Below, in pieces: positions 1-10,926 of a stretch of 64,000 nt of DNA (its first letter is position 1; the number at the start of each line of letters is the position of its first letter). The notes under the pieces are model-generated. The model had not been told where the DNA came from. It was given only the letters and a program-made list of their open reading frames with translations, and searched no databases. The stretch lies in assembly GCA_010093515.1 (NCBI GenBank), contig MU001675.1, positions 3,032-67,031 on the forward strand, in the 5' to 3' direction. Position numbers and translations under genes: made by a program. The DNA is from Lineolata rhizophorae (lineage: Eukaryota > Ascomycota > Dothideomycetes > Lineolatales > Lineolataceae).

Positions 1-995
1 AGGAGACTAATATACCATATAATTGGAAGATTAGGGTCTCTGAAAATGGCTGGACAAATAATGCGCTTGGTCTAGAGTAGTTAAGGCACTTTGACGCGTA
101 TACAAAGGCGCGTCAGGTGAGGGCATATCGGCTTCTAATTCTAGATGGCCATGAGAGCCACCTCAACCAGGATTTCAAGGATTACTGCTTCGAAAACAAA
201 ATTGTCACGCTCTGTATGCCTGCGCATTCATCGCATATATTACAGCCGCTAGATGTGGTCTGCTTTTCGCCATTGAAGCTGAAGTACTCCCAACGCGTAC
301 GAGACTTGGCGCGCCGCCGCATCTTCCACATCACGAAGGAAGGCTTCCTACCAGCGTTTAGAGACGCGTTTTTCGACGTGTTTACGGAAGAGAACTGCAA
401 GAAGGCCTTTCAGGCATCTGGACTTGTTCCTCTAAGCGCTGCAGAGGTCCTTGATCGCCTTGAAGTACGATTACGTACCCCACCAGATAACTCTACACTA
501 CAAACGCCATGGGTATCAAAAACTCCAAGTAATACGCTTGAATTCGCATCGCAATCAAAGCTCGTACGCGATTCCTTCGGCATATCGCCAACAGCAACCC
601 AGGCGGGGTTTGCGCAGCTCGTTAAAGGAGCCGAATTGATGCTGCATCCGATGGCGCTTATGAGCTCCCGTATCACTGAGCTTGAGGAGCAGTTAGAGGA
701 GGCAACCAAACGGAAATCGCGTAAACGGAAGCAGATTCGGCAGGGCGATATGATGGAGTATGGTGCCGTGGCAGCGCAGGTGGCTGCTGAGGCATCTATA
801 GCGCCTCAGGCATCAAAGAAGGCTCGTAGTGGTCGTCACCAGAGGGCTCAGCGAGGTATACGGCGCTGTAGAAACTGTGGGGGGACTGGGCACAACGCGC
901 GAAGATGCAAAAAGGATGTGGAAGAGTCTTCTGAATCCGAGGCAAGCACGATTTCTATAAGTTCTCTCTGCAATAGCGATGAAAATTCATGTTGA
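1..995 (+). pseudogene. Fot1/pogo-type DDE transposase, 3' part, decayed
   Basis: This is the C-terminal part of a pogo/Fot1-family (DDE_1, CENP-B-like) transposase, the enzyme that cuts and pastes a Tc1/mariner-superfamily DNA transposon. One frame can be read from base 3 to the stop at 993-995. It carries the LILDGHESH segment with the second catalytic Asp and the MPAHSSHILQPLDV segment with the third acidic position, followed by a basic coiled-coil-like stretch. Near the C-terminus is a CCHC zinc knuckle (CRNCGGTGHNARRC). The frame is interrupted by TAG at 78-80, where the family normally has Trp in the ALGLEWL context. A TGG-to-TAG change is what RIP-like C-to-T mutation produces. The longest open stretch is 117-995. 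The 5' half of the element lies outside the window, so an intact copy cannot be judged from here. Family assignment is secure; the element name is not. Confidence 0.85.
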
Positions 996-1016
996 TAATG
1001 GTTGCCAAGAAATTCT

Positions 1017-1050
1017 GAGCGACTCGGTGGGGTGAGCGACTCGGTGGTGG
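1017..1050. repeat. Two tandem 17-bp units beyond the transposase
   Basis: Two adjacent 17-bp units (1017-1033 and 1034-1050) share their first 14 bases, GAGCGACTCGGTGG. They begin 22 bp after the transposase stop. They are probably subterminal or terminal repeat sequence of the transposon, but the matching left end is outside the window, so a terminal inverted repeat cannot be confirmed. Confidence 0.6.
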
Positions 1051-1706
1051 AATACGTTATACTACCCTGTATACAATATAAAACTACTTCGTATTTAGAT
1101 AGCCTTATTTTCTACGCTCTATACTACCGTTTTCTACCTTTTTATTAATTTTTAACCGAGGGGGGCTGTACACGTAGTGCAGCACCCGCGCGCGCGTACT
1201 GCGATTTTCGCTAAGTCCGACATGGGCATCGACGCGGTTAACCTATAACCTACGTAGATAACTAGTGTTGTCGTTATCTACTAATGAGAAAGGAGCGTAC
1301 CGAAAGTATCGACTCCTCTAGTTGCGGAATTAAGAAAGCACTTCCAATACCAAACCAAAGATTTTGGTCACGTGTGTAAGGCTCTCTCAGCACGCTTGCA
1401 ACCGTAGTACGGTGTCTTAGCAAGTGTGCAGGAGGACTCTTTGCGCGTTGATAGCCGACTACAAGTTTCGAGTGAGAGATGCAGGCCCATCCACTTCTTG
1501 GCGGCCAACGACTGACATACTTGTCACGTGCATGGCCGTTGCTGCGCTATGATGACGCACGGCCCGGTACATAATGGTCGAGGCTGCTCGGCGCCTAGCC
1601 CGGCGTTCGGAGCTTTTCCACCCGAGCAACGTGCTCTTTCCCGAAGCTAGATATCATTACGAGGAAACCTTCTAGGACCTTTCCAGCCTCCTTTGCGTCC
1701 CGTAAA
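1051..1706. other. Gene-free spacer
   Basis: AT-rich spacer at first (1060-1150), then mixed sequence with a GC-alternating stretch near 1185-1200. It holds the presumed 3' end of the transposon and the upstream region of the APH-family gene. I see no coding frame. Confidence 0.5.
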
Positions 1707-3337
1707 GTGACAAACCATTCTTCACAGCCCGTTTCATATCATTTTTTGCGAATGACGACCTCCCTCTCGCTCCTTAGGGGATCAATCACCTTGTCGGAAG
1801 CCCTGCGAGATGACAACCATATCCTTCAACAACTCTCCTATCCAGAACAGCGGCAGAAACTTTTCGAGGAACTCTTCACCTGTCGTCGCCAGATCGAATC
1901 TATTGCGTCGCTGCATCTAGGGACCCCTCGAGAGAATTGTCAAATGGGAAACATTGAGGAGTGGTTCCACGGCAGTTTCAATGTCTGCATACCTGTCCAC
2001 ATCAAAGATTCGGCCCGCCGCAGTAAGCGAGTCATGATCAGGATCCCTCTACCTTACAAGATCGGCGAAGCCCAATTTCCTGGCAACGCGGAAGAGAAAC
2101 TCCGTTGTGAAGCTGCCACCTACATTTGGATCCAGGCGAAGTGTCCGACAGTTCCAACACCTTATCTTTGGGGTTTTGGTTTTCCTGGAGGCCAAAGTGT
2201 AAGTAACACGAAAGGAGTTCTGATAGCTTTCTAAGCTAATTCAGTTGGGCATAGTTTACAAATCTCGAAAACGTATCTCTCCTTTCGCGACTCACATGGT
2301 ACTTTCGAAGGACGATGTCATGGGTGTTCGGTCGCCCCATCCCTTGTCGATACGTTGGACACAGGCGCAATGATTGCTTGCGGCACGGCTACCTGGTTAT
2401 TGACTATGTGGAAGAAGGCGAGATGCTGTCTCACAGCTGGAAAACATCCCGTCACGACCAGCGGCGAAAAGCGAATCTTTTTAGGGATTTGTCCCGCGTA
2501 GTACTTGAGCTATCTCGCTTACCTCTCCCACGTATAGGCTCTTTTACGATAGACAATTTTGGTGTACTAGGTCTAACAAATCGACCCTTGACGCTTCAGC
2601 TTCAGCAGTTGGAAAATATGGGAGTTCCTACGAACATAGCTAGGGACCAAACGTACCTCGCTACGGACGAATATTTGCTCGATCTCTTAGCGTGCCACGA
2701 TAGCCGTATCCTGCATCATCCTAATTCCATTCTCCACGAATCCGACGGCAAAGGCCAGCTTTCCGCCCTCACAATCATGCGGTCGATTATGCGGCACTTC
2801 GCGAGCCGAGACTCTAATCACGGACCTTTTATTCTCACCCTTACGGATCTGTATCACACCAACATTTTCGTCGATAGCGAATGGCATATTACGAAGATCA
2901 TTGATCTTGAGTGGGCATGTGTTCGTCCAGCAGAGATGCTTCGTCCACCGCATTGGTTAACCGATCGAGACGTTGATGATATAAACGATAAGGACCTTGA
3001 GGAGTACTGCGCAGAACTGGATGAGTTCATGGAGATCTTTGAGGCGGAAGAGAATCGCTTTGCGGGCGCCGGTATATCCTATACGAACTTGCTTAGGAAT
3101 GTCTGGAAGAGTGGGAAGTTCTGGTACTTCGCTGCATTAGACTGTCCAAGAGGGCTGTATGTCATTTTCGATGATCACATTCAGACGATGTTCGCAGCAT
3201 TGGACCTAAAGGCTTTTGACGAGTTTAACCGGTCTGTATGGCCTTACTGGGGCCGTAATGCAACCGAGGTCATTCAGGCCAAACTTAAAGAGAGGGAGCT
3301 TTACGTCGCCAAAATAAAAGATGCATTCGCCACCTAG
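1707..3337 (+). CDS. APH-family (aminoglycoside phosphotransferase-like) kinase
   Basis: A 525-residue protein of the phosphotransferase-enzyme (APH, PF01636) superfamily, protein-kinase-fold enzymes that in fungi are numerous and mostly of unknown substrate. Exon 1 is 1707-2198 and exon 2 is 2255-3337. The 56-bp intron has a GTAAGT donor, a GCTAAT branch and a TAG acceptor, and joining keeps phase 0 with no stop. The catalytic-loop equivalent is LTDLYHTNIFVD, followed by IIDLEWACVRP, which holds the metal-binding Asp. The usual HGD is replaced by LTD, which from memory is common in this fungal subfamily. The N-terminal third resembles the small lobe of the fold (phosphate-binding region around VMIRIPLP). 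A second in-frame Met at 1752 is possible. The gene stands alone in the accessory compartment beside transposon debris but looks intact. The substrate cannot be inferred; a role in antibiotic resistance should not be assumed. Confidence 0.85.
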
Positions 3338-3482
3338 AAGAGAGTGAAAATTGATGAGAGCGACAGGTGTCTTTGATTTCATGGTCCAAGGTGCTTTCCT
3401 CCGAAGCCGACTGTCCAGCGTGCACTTTTATAGTAATCCTCCTATGAGGTCAAGAGCAATTCCTTAAGGTAGGACCTGGATG

Positions 3483-3824
3483 TCAAGATCCCTTTTTACT
3501 ACTCTCTCCAGCTTTTTTCTCTGCCTCTTCACGTTTTCGCCTGTTATCCTCCCTCTTTCGCTTGGCCTGCTCCCCGGAAGAGGAGAGTTGCTGCATGTTT
3601 GTTTGATTAGATAGGCCAGTGTTGACCGCTTCCCTGGCTTTCCGTGCTTCCTCTTCCTTGCTGCTCATATTCTCGCAGACTTGCTGATAGGCGTGATACT
3701 GACGAAAAAAGTCCTCAATCAGCGGGGGATCATGCGATAGTAAAGACGGACGAGATGGGCAAGGTTTGACACTGGGGGAGTCTCTCCGCGAACCGTCAGT
3801 AGGTTGATTCTTAAGTGAATACGC
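3483..3824 (-). pseudogene. 3' fragment of an unknown gene with a charged tail
   Basis: One minus-strand frame is open from 3824 down to the stop at 3483-3485 (113 residues) with a stop just upstream at 3825-3827. It contains a plausible globular stretch (IEDFFRQYHAYQQVCEN), then a very charged Lys/Glu/Arg tail from the only Met (3668) to the end. It looks like a last exon or truncated C-terminus rather than a complete gene. I do not recognise the family. A 61-residue protein starting at 3668 is an alternative reading. Confidence 0.4.
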
Positions 3825-3827
3825 TTA

Positions 3828-4346
3828 GGGCTTACATTTTGAACTTGGATGTGCCGGCTACTAGATTGCTGTCGACACGAAAGGTCGCTTTCAGAGCAGA
3901 TGCATCTCAGTACTTTGTATCAACAGTCTGCTGTCTAATCGGAGTGGCAAAGCGGGGTAGGCATCCCCCAAAACTTGTTTTGATGCTCCATTTGACAGAT
4001 CATGCTAGTGCAGATGCAGGGTACATGGATTTCTGATAAGCCCTTTGGCTCTTACGATTCGAACCGATGAAAGGGCAAACTTGGCGATGTCCGTTGCAGC
4101 TTGCGTGCTGCGAGTCCCTCCCTATGATTCGTGTTTAGTAATTAGCGCAACAGATAGCTCAGCGGGGGATCACGTGCTGCAGCCACATTAGGCACAAAGG
4201 GCTGGCCCGGTGTGATTGATCCCATATGAGCTGGGCTGCCAAATATCCGCTATTCAGCATTTGTGCAACATTGGTCACGGGCGTTTCGCTGTGCTGCCTT
4301 CCCATGTACTCAATCAGAAGAATAATTGTTCCTCGTCAACGACGCG
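3828..4346. other. Spacer without recognisable genes
   Basis: No supported gene. Short open frames only. Confidence 0.45.
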
Positions 4347-4796
4347 GCGTTCAAAGATCTCATCCAGGGGATGACGAATCTGAACCCTAGGAACCGGATC
4401 ATAACGCGCCAGGCGTTGGAACATAGCCTCCGACAGCACTTGTGTTCGCGGCCAGCACGCTCACCATAGCTGTCAATCTTCAAAAGCTGGAATACGGCTC
4501 TGAAACGATGCGAGCATTACGCAAAGGAAGGTGCGATTGATATATTTATCATTGCCGTGGACTTGGAGAAGGTCAACAACATCTTTAGCGCCAGTGCCAT
4601 TGCGAATGCACTTCAGCTATCGAAGCTTGGGCTGTACAGTCACGAATTCCTGATGTGGCATGGAATACCGCATGATGCTATCGTTGCAGTTATACCCGCG
4701 ACAGGCGAACTTGCAGACGCAGAGGGTGTCTCTCTTGGGAGTATGAAAGTTCCCCGAGGCTTCAGCGACGTTGTCAGCCAACCGAGGAGGTTTTAG
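4347..4796 (+). pseudogene. Remnant of a fungal uncharacterised-domain gene
   Basis: A single plus-strand frame runs from about 4347 to the stop at 4794-4796, broken by one TAG at 4467-4469 where SPWLS would be expected. The readable part includes FKSWNTALKRCEHY, then IDIFIIAVDLEKV and HEFLMWHGIPHDAIVAVIP. This order (SPW-S, SW-AL, a beta strand, then HE-L-WG-IP-AI) resembles an uncharacterised domain widespread in fungal proteins (DUF7587 from memory, unverified). No start codon or 5' region is visible. The Trp-to-stop position again fits C-to-T mutation. It is a host-gene relic of unknown function. Confidence 0.4.
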
Positions 4797-7700
4797 ATTA
4801 GTCGCGGGAGCAACGACATCTTGCTCGGATCCCGAGCAACTGCTATCGTCGAGCATTCGAGACGTGCCGCTACAGGAATTATCATCATTTTATCTCATGA
4901 AGAGAAGGTAGGCCTACCATCCCACGCGTTTCTCCAGTCCGACGTGATTTGTTGTGGCTGCGATGTACGATCAATAGCGCTTGGTGCACCAACTCTCCTA
5001 TCTGGGGGTCCCGCAATGCCGACTCTTACGTTTGCTGGCTGTCCTGTGCTAGCTAATTCCTCGACGGAAGCGCCTTTTGCCTGGAAGGATGAAGGAAACA
5101 TCACCTTGACTTCAAATGCATAGCCCATGGAAGGAGCGCGGACTGTAGAGGCGAGCTTCCTCGATTGCTGCGCAGTGTCCCTTCCGAAACCAAGCGCCAG
5201 ACAGTGTTCTTCAGTCCTTTGAGAAATCGGTCATGCTCCTATGTTTGGGCAAATGTACTTGCAGGTCTGTGTATGCACTAACAACACAGGCGAGCAGTGC
5301 TGGAATAGTGAATTGGGGCTCCGGGCAATCGCTGAAGTCATGTCGCGCGTATTGCTCTGCCCCAAGGTGATAGAGCATATATTTCCTGGCATCTTTGTTG
5401 CCTAAGGAGTTGAGCAGTCGAGCAGGTGGTGGACCTAGCAGACGTAAGTCTTCTCTTCGTGTCAAGGCGGGGTTGTTGACGCACAGATTAGCAACAGTTC
5501 TACGGCTCGACTCTCGTTCCAGCCACTTTCCATCATCCCAGGGATCAGGCCGTCTATGGTGGATGTGGCAATGCGTGGAGCAGCATAGGCGCACTTTGTA
5601 ATTTATTACTTTATCCTATTACGAGTTGACCATCCAATGTGTGCCTTAAGAGATTATCGTGGTGCCATCTTCTGTTGTAGCTTCTATCGGAAGCAACGAG
5701 TAGCAATCCAACTTAAGCAGATATCCATCTTCGAACAAGATCGACACCGCATAGGCTCCCTATGCCTTTCTCTGAGTGTATCCGACGATCTTTTCAGGAA
5801 AATCCGCGTGAATGCGTTCAATACCGATAGGCGGGGATTGTGTCTGTGGAGGAAGGAGGGCTGGAGGACACGTTGAAGTTGGCATCGTCGAAAGGAAAGA
5901 ATATGCGAGGCTTTCCAACCCGTCCTGCACTGCATGTCAGCGATAATCCTTCTGACGCCCTGTAGGAACTGAACAAACTCTCGAAGCGCTGGCAGAATAG
6001 CCCGGTCCTGGCAAAACTACGCGATTGGCGCGTGGATTTCCCAAATTGTTGCCGACGCTGTTGTGAGGTCGTTCTTAAATCCTATATAGTGTTCTGTACG
6101 CCGCAATCGTGGCAGGCGGGATGCGAATGGTAGGCTTGCCGCTGTGGCCGCATCTTTGGGACGCGGTCATCGTTGTTCTACGCAGCGCCATCGTTTGTGT
6201 CGTACGCTAGCTACGCTCTATAGCTTCGGCTTTGCCGAGGCATCAACAACTCATCGCCAGCACCATTCAGAAGTGAGAGACAGAGCTGGTCGAGGAGATT
6301 GGGCTGAATTTCGTTCGATCGTTGTAGCTGACCGCGCAATGAGCCACGTATCTTTGTTGCCCATTTTTGATCGCATCTTCGAGTCGTTGTTCTTCGCTCA
6401 ATCTATCCCATCGTGCTCTCTTTCGGAGACCAGCTCCCGTAGCGTGCGCTGGAGGTAGAGTCTCCGCAAGCTATCGTTCCCGGACGTGTTCTGGTTCCGG
6501 TGCGAGCATAGGCCCAAATGAGTGTATAAATCCGCTCTCCGAGAGGTAGAGAGTTACAGGGCTTTGCCCCCCTGGGGTAGTGCAAAATTCATGTACCTGG
6601 CTGTGCGTGATTGTGGGTCAGCAGCACGCTATGCATACGTCGAGTGCGTCCCAAAGCAAAAAAGGAGCTCTTGTATTAGCCGAATCAAACCATCACGTAG
6701 CGCAAACTACACCCTTGCGGCTTGAAACTTGGCCCCGCTGCGGATCATTTCTCTCGTTGAAAACGCATACGTGGCCCGCCTTCCTTTTCCTAGAACACCA
6801 TGTCCTTAACACAGATGCGCTTAGGCATGACGAAGGACGTCATAGATTATTTGGAACGCCTCTATATGGAATTCAAAGCGCCCTACGCCCCGTAGAAGTT
6901 CGACAACGAACCTTTCTTCCAGCTACCGAGCAAACCCGAAACAGACACATACGTGAACACGTACCTCGAGGTAGTGCTAAACCCAGACAAGTGTCGATAT
7001 TGCGCTAATATAAAGAGCAGATAGCTAGAAAGCATGCTGTAACAATCCTAAACACCGCCGTCGAAAACGTTACCCTAATATAATCCTATTTCGCACTGTA
7101 CACAAACCTATACGCTCCTATAATACAGACGCCCAAAGCCAAGGATAGAGTAGTAGTCATATTAATTCTGGAGGAGCTAAGTCCTGAAAATGGGTTGCCG
7201 CTTTTCAAACTCTCCAATGACTTTCGATTCTTCCGCCTTGAAAGCGTTGAGATGCTTGGATTACTTAGAGACACGGCTCAGCTTTTTCCTGGTAAAAGAG
7301 GGGGAGTGGTTCATATATCCACGTGGCGAAATGCTGCTAGCTCGAGATAGTCGTAAAGGCTGATAGAGAGACGGAATAGTGCAAGGGAAACGTGACGATA
7401 ATACCCAACCCAGGGAGTCGAGGGAGTTGCAGGAGTTGTTAAGTAACCTAAAGTCATGTCGGAGGAACTATTAGTTGAGGATTTTTAGGAGTCGCAAAGT
7501 TATAGGGAGAAACTATACCTTATCATCCTAAATGATATCATCCCTGCCTCCGAAATTCACACACGATCCTCTATCAAATACTTAGTCCCCTCGCAGATAG
7601 CATTGCCACATGCTAACTCAATAGCCGTCTCGGATTTTTCAGCTAACTCTATCAGGACCGGGTGCTCGTAGATACAGGCCACTTTATTTTACCGCAGTCC

Positions 7701-9076
7701 TCATCGCCTCGTTCGTTAACTTCCGTTCGCTTATAGGCCTCGCTTACGCTCATCTGCTTTCCTATAGCGAAAGAGGTGCGTCTGTACCTAGATTCAAATC
7801 GTTGAGAATACGCTTGCAAGCTAGGTGCGTGTCCTAAACCTCACTCTTGACAATCTCGCCTTAGCAAAAGAATACGTTGGGTATGACAGGAAGACACCAT
7901 GTACCCCAGCAAAAAAAGATATTAAAAAAAGGAAAACAAAAGAACAAAGAGGAAACGACATAATGCTGGAGCAAGCTTCGACTCTCAACCCCCACAGCGC
8001 TCGAGCTCAAAATCCTAACGTACGCATAAACAATCGCCTCCCTGTCCGGTCAAAAATAGCGTGCCGCTGAGCACAAACGTTGCATATAAACATACACCAA
8101 GACCAACGCCTTGGAGAGCGCCTCGTACACGGCCAAAAGCGCTTAATGGCAGAGGGGGTCGATGAGAAAGGTTTGATATAGATATTCCTCTGCGGAGTAC
8201 ACATTTTGGTAGGCCAAGCTGGGCGTCATATTACACTGTCATAGTCGAGGATACAGGCTTGTGCAGCGGGCGATATGCAAGCGTGAAAGTGCTGAAGAAG
8301 CTTCTCTTTATACCTGGCGGGTCTTTGGAGTAACAGCAAGTACTCGCACCGCCACGTGATTATGAGTGATCCCATTTCGCCCTCACATCAAACTCGGATC
8401 TGTACACAGCCGTGTCACAAGATGTATGACGCTTGTCGAGTCTGGAATTAGGCGTTGTTGCACCCTCGCGCGCAGTTCGTCCGGCCGCTAGTTAGCTAAA
8501 TTGACTGTTTGGAGCTGCTTGGATAGACTAGTCGGCAAGCCGATGCTAAAGAGGCATACTACGAGATTATAGTGCACGCTGTCCCTAGACGCTAGTTGGA
8601 CTACCTCAAGAGGTGGTGCACCTAGTATATGTCAGCAAAATCAGCACAAACTCCCGCGACACTTGATAAGTTTATCATGCGATTAATGAGGTGCGAATAA
8701 TGACCGTATTAGAGGTGATCGGGCAGGTAATATTGCAGGTGCGCGCGCCATCTCAGAACTGCTAGTCATTGGGAGGGCCAACAATGCACTGGAAAGCGGT
8801 GGTGCTACAGACGAGGAAAGTGGATAGGACTAGGGCGAGTGAGATTTGATGGAATATGTCCATCACAGACAAATATGAGAAGGCTTTCAATTATTGGGGA
8901 AGTGTTGCCTTCGAATACTGTAAACTCAAAGGCCCTGACAAGCCTGGCAGATCGCAATTGTGCTCCATCTACGTGCCTGTAGCTGACTGGGGGCACTGGT
9001 ATAGCAATTGGGTCTTGTAGAACCCGGACTGCTGGTGATTGCGGAAAGCGGCTCTGCTACCAAATGTGAGTCACCC
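4797..9076. other. Gene-poor, decayed accessory DNA
   Basis: 4.3 kb with only short, unsupported open frames on both strands. Parts (about 7000-8000) are AT-rich and stop-dense, as in old mutated repeats. A short plus-strand frame near 8856-9020 has protein-like composition (several Trp and Tyr near its end) but no family I recognise. I annotate no gene here. Confidence 0.45.
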
Positions 9077-9229
9077 GAGGAGGATTGTCGTAAAGATTGA
9101 ATTCGCCATTAAATCTGAGAGTGGCCTGAGGAGGATTGTCGTAAAGATCGAATCCGCCATCCAATCAAAGAACAGCCTGTGGAGGGTTGTCGAGGTAATC
9201 GAGTCTATTCTGGGGTTGCGGAGCGTCGA
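9077..9229. repeat. 51-bp tandem repeat, three units
   Basis: Three units start at 9077, 9128 and 9179, period 51 bp. Units 1 and 2 share their first 21 bases (GAGGAGGATTGTCGTAAAGAT) and remain similar throughout; unit 3 is more diverged. Because 51 is 17 codons, the repeat preserves reading frame. On the minus strand it spells a motif of the form LYDNPPQ. It lies at the downstream end of a minus-strand open frame (9165-9497), so it may once have encoded a 17-residue protein repeat. Confidence 0.7.
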
Positions 9230-9497
9230 CCGAATAGTATTCGGAGCTGTTACCTATCTGCAGGGAGTTTGATGCCATATTCTCGTCATCTAATCTGGTA
9301 ATTAGCGTCCCTTGTAGTCCGCTAACGCGAGCATCTCGGGGATATAGCGACGTACCGTACATCTTAGCCAAGTTCTGTCCCACTGCTTCATCCCCGGATT
9401 TGCACTGTCGATTTCGTTCACGAGGAGTAGCTCTGGTCGCTGGCGAAGGGGGAATCGTTGTGGGATTCCGTCTTGTTCCTGAGAATGAATTCAGCAT
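9165..9497 (-). pseudogene. Unknown open frame ending in 17-residue repeat
   Basis: Minus-strand open frame of 110 residues, polar and Pro/Ser/Arg-rich at its start, ending in NRLDYLDNPPQAVL, which is one unit of the adjacent 51-bp repeat. I recognise no domain. It may belong to the same former gene as the minus-strand frames at 9862-10403, but the sequence does not prove it. Confidence 0.3.
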
Positions 9498-9861
9498 AGA
9501 ACACTAGTGCACAGCGTCTAACATACCTCGAGTTTTCTTCGCAAGCTCTGACTTCGCGAGTTCGTGCCACGGTCTAGCTGCATCTTCAACTAGAAGCGAA
9601 TAGTCCGTCTGCGACGCTGAGTTCGCTGAATCCGACGGATTACTGAAGAGTGTATTGCTTCTAGTCTCAGCATCTGCAGCCGGTTGTAGAATGGTGCATT
9701 AAATGCCATTGTCGTTCCTCGTAACGGGTTCTAGGCCGGCTCCTTCCGAAGTCATGCCGTGAGGTACGGGGGTAATTTCTTCTCCCACATGGTAGGTACG
9801 ATCCCTCTTGTCGCTTTCGTCGTCTAGCTTTCGCTCCCTGGAAGCAGACGTGGGGTCCGCT

Positions 9862-10403
9862 TTAGGTTAGCAACACCGCTGGCGGGTTACGGGTCCCAAT
9901 CGACCTACTGTTCCCGGGAATACCTAACTCCAAATCATTCTCAAAAGTATCACAGGAGAGAGAATCTTGGTTTGCGAAGATAAGTTGTATGAATTGCGCG
10001 ATATCCCCGTCCTTTAGGGCCGCCAGCTTCGTTCTCGCAATGGTGTACTCGACCAGACGCGCTTGGGCCGGGCCGACGAATGATCTCGAGTATCTAGAAG
10101 ACGCCTTCATTTTTCCTGTTCGCAAGATTCTTGTACTTCGTCCGTCTGCCCCAGCTATATGTTTTTATGCCCTGTGTTCGAATTCTTATTAACAGACTTT
10201 AGGAGCTCATCGTAGTGTTTTAAGACGTCCGATTCTTTCCGTTGCGATGACTGCCGGCAGGCACGTTCGGCCTGTATAGAGCGCCATGCGTAGCGATATA
10301 TTAATTCGAGTTCTTCAAGCTGAGCATTAGTTACGCCACTATAGCTATTGAGCCATGTTCGCGTGCCGCTCGGCAGAAGAAACTGGACGTCTACTTGGGG
10401 CAT
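9862..10403 (-). pseudogene. Two unknown minus-strand open frames
   Basis: Two adjacent frames, 10403-10155 (82 residues) and 10125-9862 (87 residues), both protein-like in composition and rich in helix-formers (for example NAQLEELELIYRYAWRSIQAE). Neither matches a family I know. Their position beside transposon-like inverted arrays suggests an element-associated or captured gene in decay. This is inference only. Confidence 0.3.
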
Positions 10404-10443
10404 GTCGACTGTAAAAGAGCAAAGACAGGGTCATCCGTAGCGT

Positions 10444-10606
10444 GAGGGAAAGAAACTAGCTGAGTTGGGTTCCAGACGAGGTCGGTTACTTGCCCGGAGG
10501 GGAGAGAAACTGGATGAGTTTGATCACTTACCTAGAGGGGAGAGATACTAGACGAGTGTGGTTACTCACCTAGAGGGTAAAGAGCACGGGATACTTATAC
10601 TACCCC
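10444..10606. repeat. Left inverted array of 38-bp units
   Basis: Clear tandem units begin at 10497 and 10535, each 38 bp and opening with GAGGGGAGAGA. A longer, diverged unit precedes them (10444-10496) and a partial unit follows (from 10573). The reverse complement of these units occurs at 11410-11530, so this is one arm of a long imperfect inverted repeat. The arm resumes after the LTR insertion, near 10927-11000. Confidence 0.75.
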
Positions 10607-10921
10607 TGTCACAGTCTGGAAGACAAGCAGAAATTCCCAAAGGAAAACCTTGAATTCGAGCTAATTGACAAGAGCTTACACGAAGAAGAAAAGAAAGGAG
10701 AAGAGAAGGAAGAAGAGTAGGCTAGAAGGGGTTTATATACACGAGCCGGGAAAGTTCCCAGTAGCAGTAACACGCATAGATCACGTTCTAAGAGTAACAT
10801 GCCAAAGTGAATGCTGCGGATAACACAAATGGTGACGCTAACGCTAGTATTAGTAGCAACGCTGGAGGTAGTAACCGTTAGATCCTGTGTGAATATAGAT
10901 TGGTGAGTGGGGCCCGTGACA
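10607..10921 (-). mobile_element. Solo LTR of an LTR retrotransposon
   Basis: A 315-bp solo long terminal repeat, read on the minus strand. It begins TGTCACGGGC and ends GACTGTGACA, so the TG...CA ends sit in a 6-bp inverted repeat. A TATATAAA box precedes a pyrimidine-rich stretch, as expected for an LTR promoter and leader. It is flanked by a perfect 5-bp target-site duplication, ACCCC, at 10602-10606 and 10922-10926. No internal region is present, so it most likely arose by recombination between the two LTRs of one insertion. It is a fossil. The superfamily (Copia or Gypsy) cannot be decided from the LTR alone. The intact duplication suggests it is not very old. Confidence 0.85.
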
Positions 10922-10926
10922 ACCCC

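Noticed and set aside
4045-4070. GATTCGAACC as a tRNA T-loop on the minus strand
   Set aside because: No consistent T-stem, anticodon arm or acceptor stem could be built around it.
4347-4440. FKDLIQGMTNLNPRNRITRQALEH read as a protein kinase C-terminal lobe
   Set aside because: It resembles kinase subdomain XI, but it continues in the same frame into the downstream remnant and no other kinase motif precedes it. I treat it as part of that relic.
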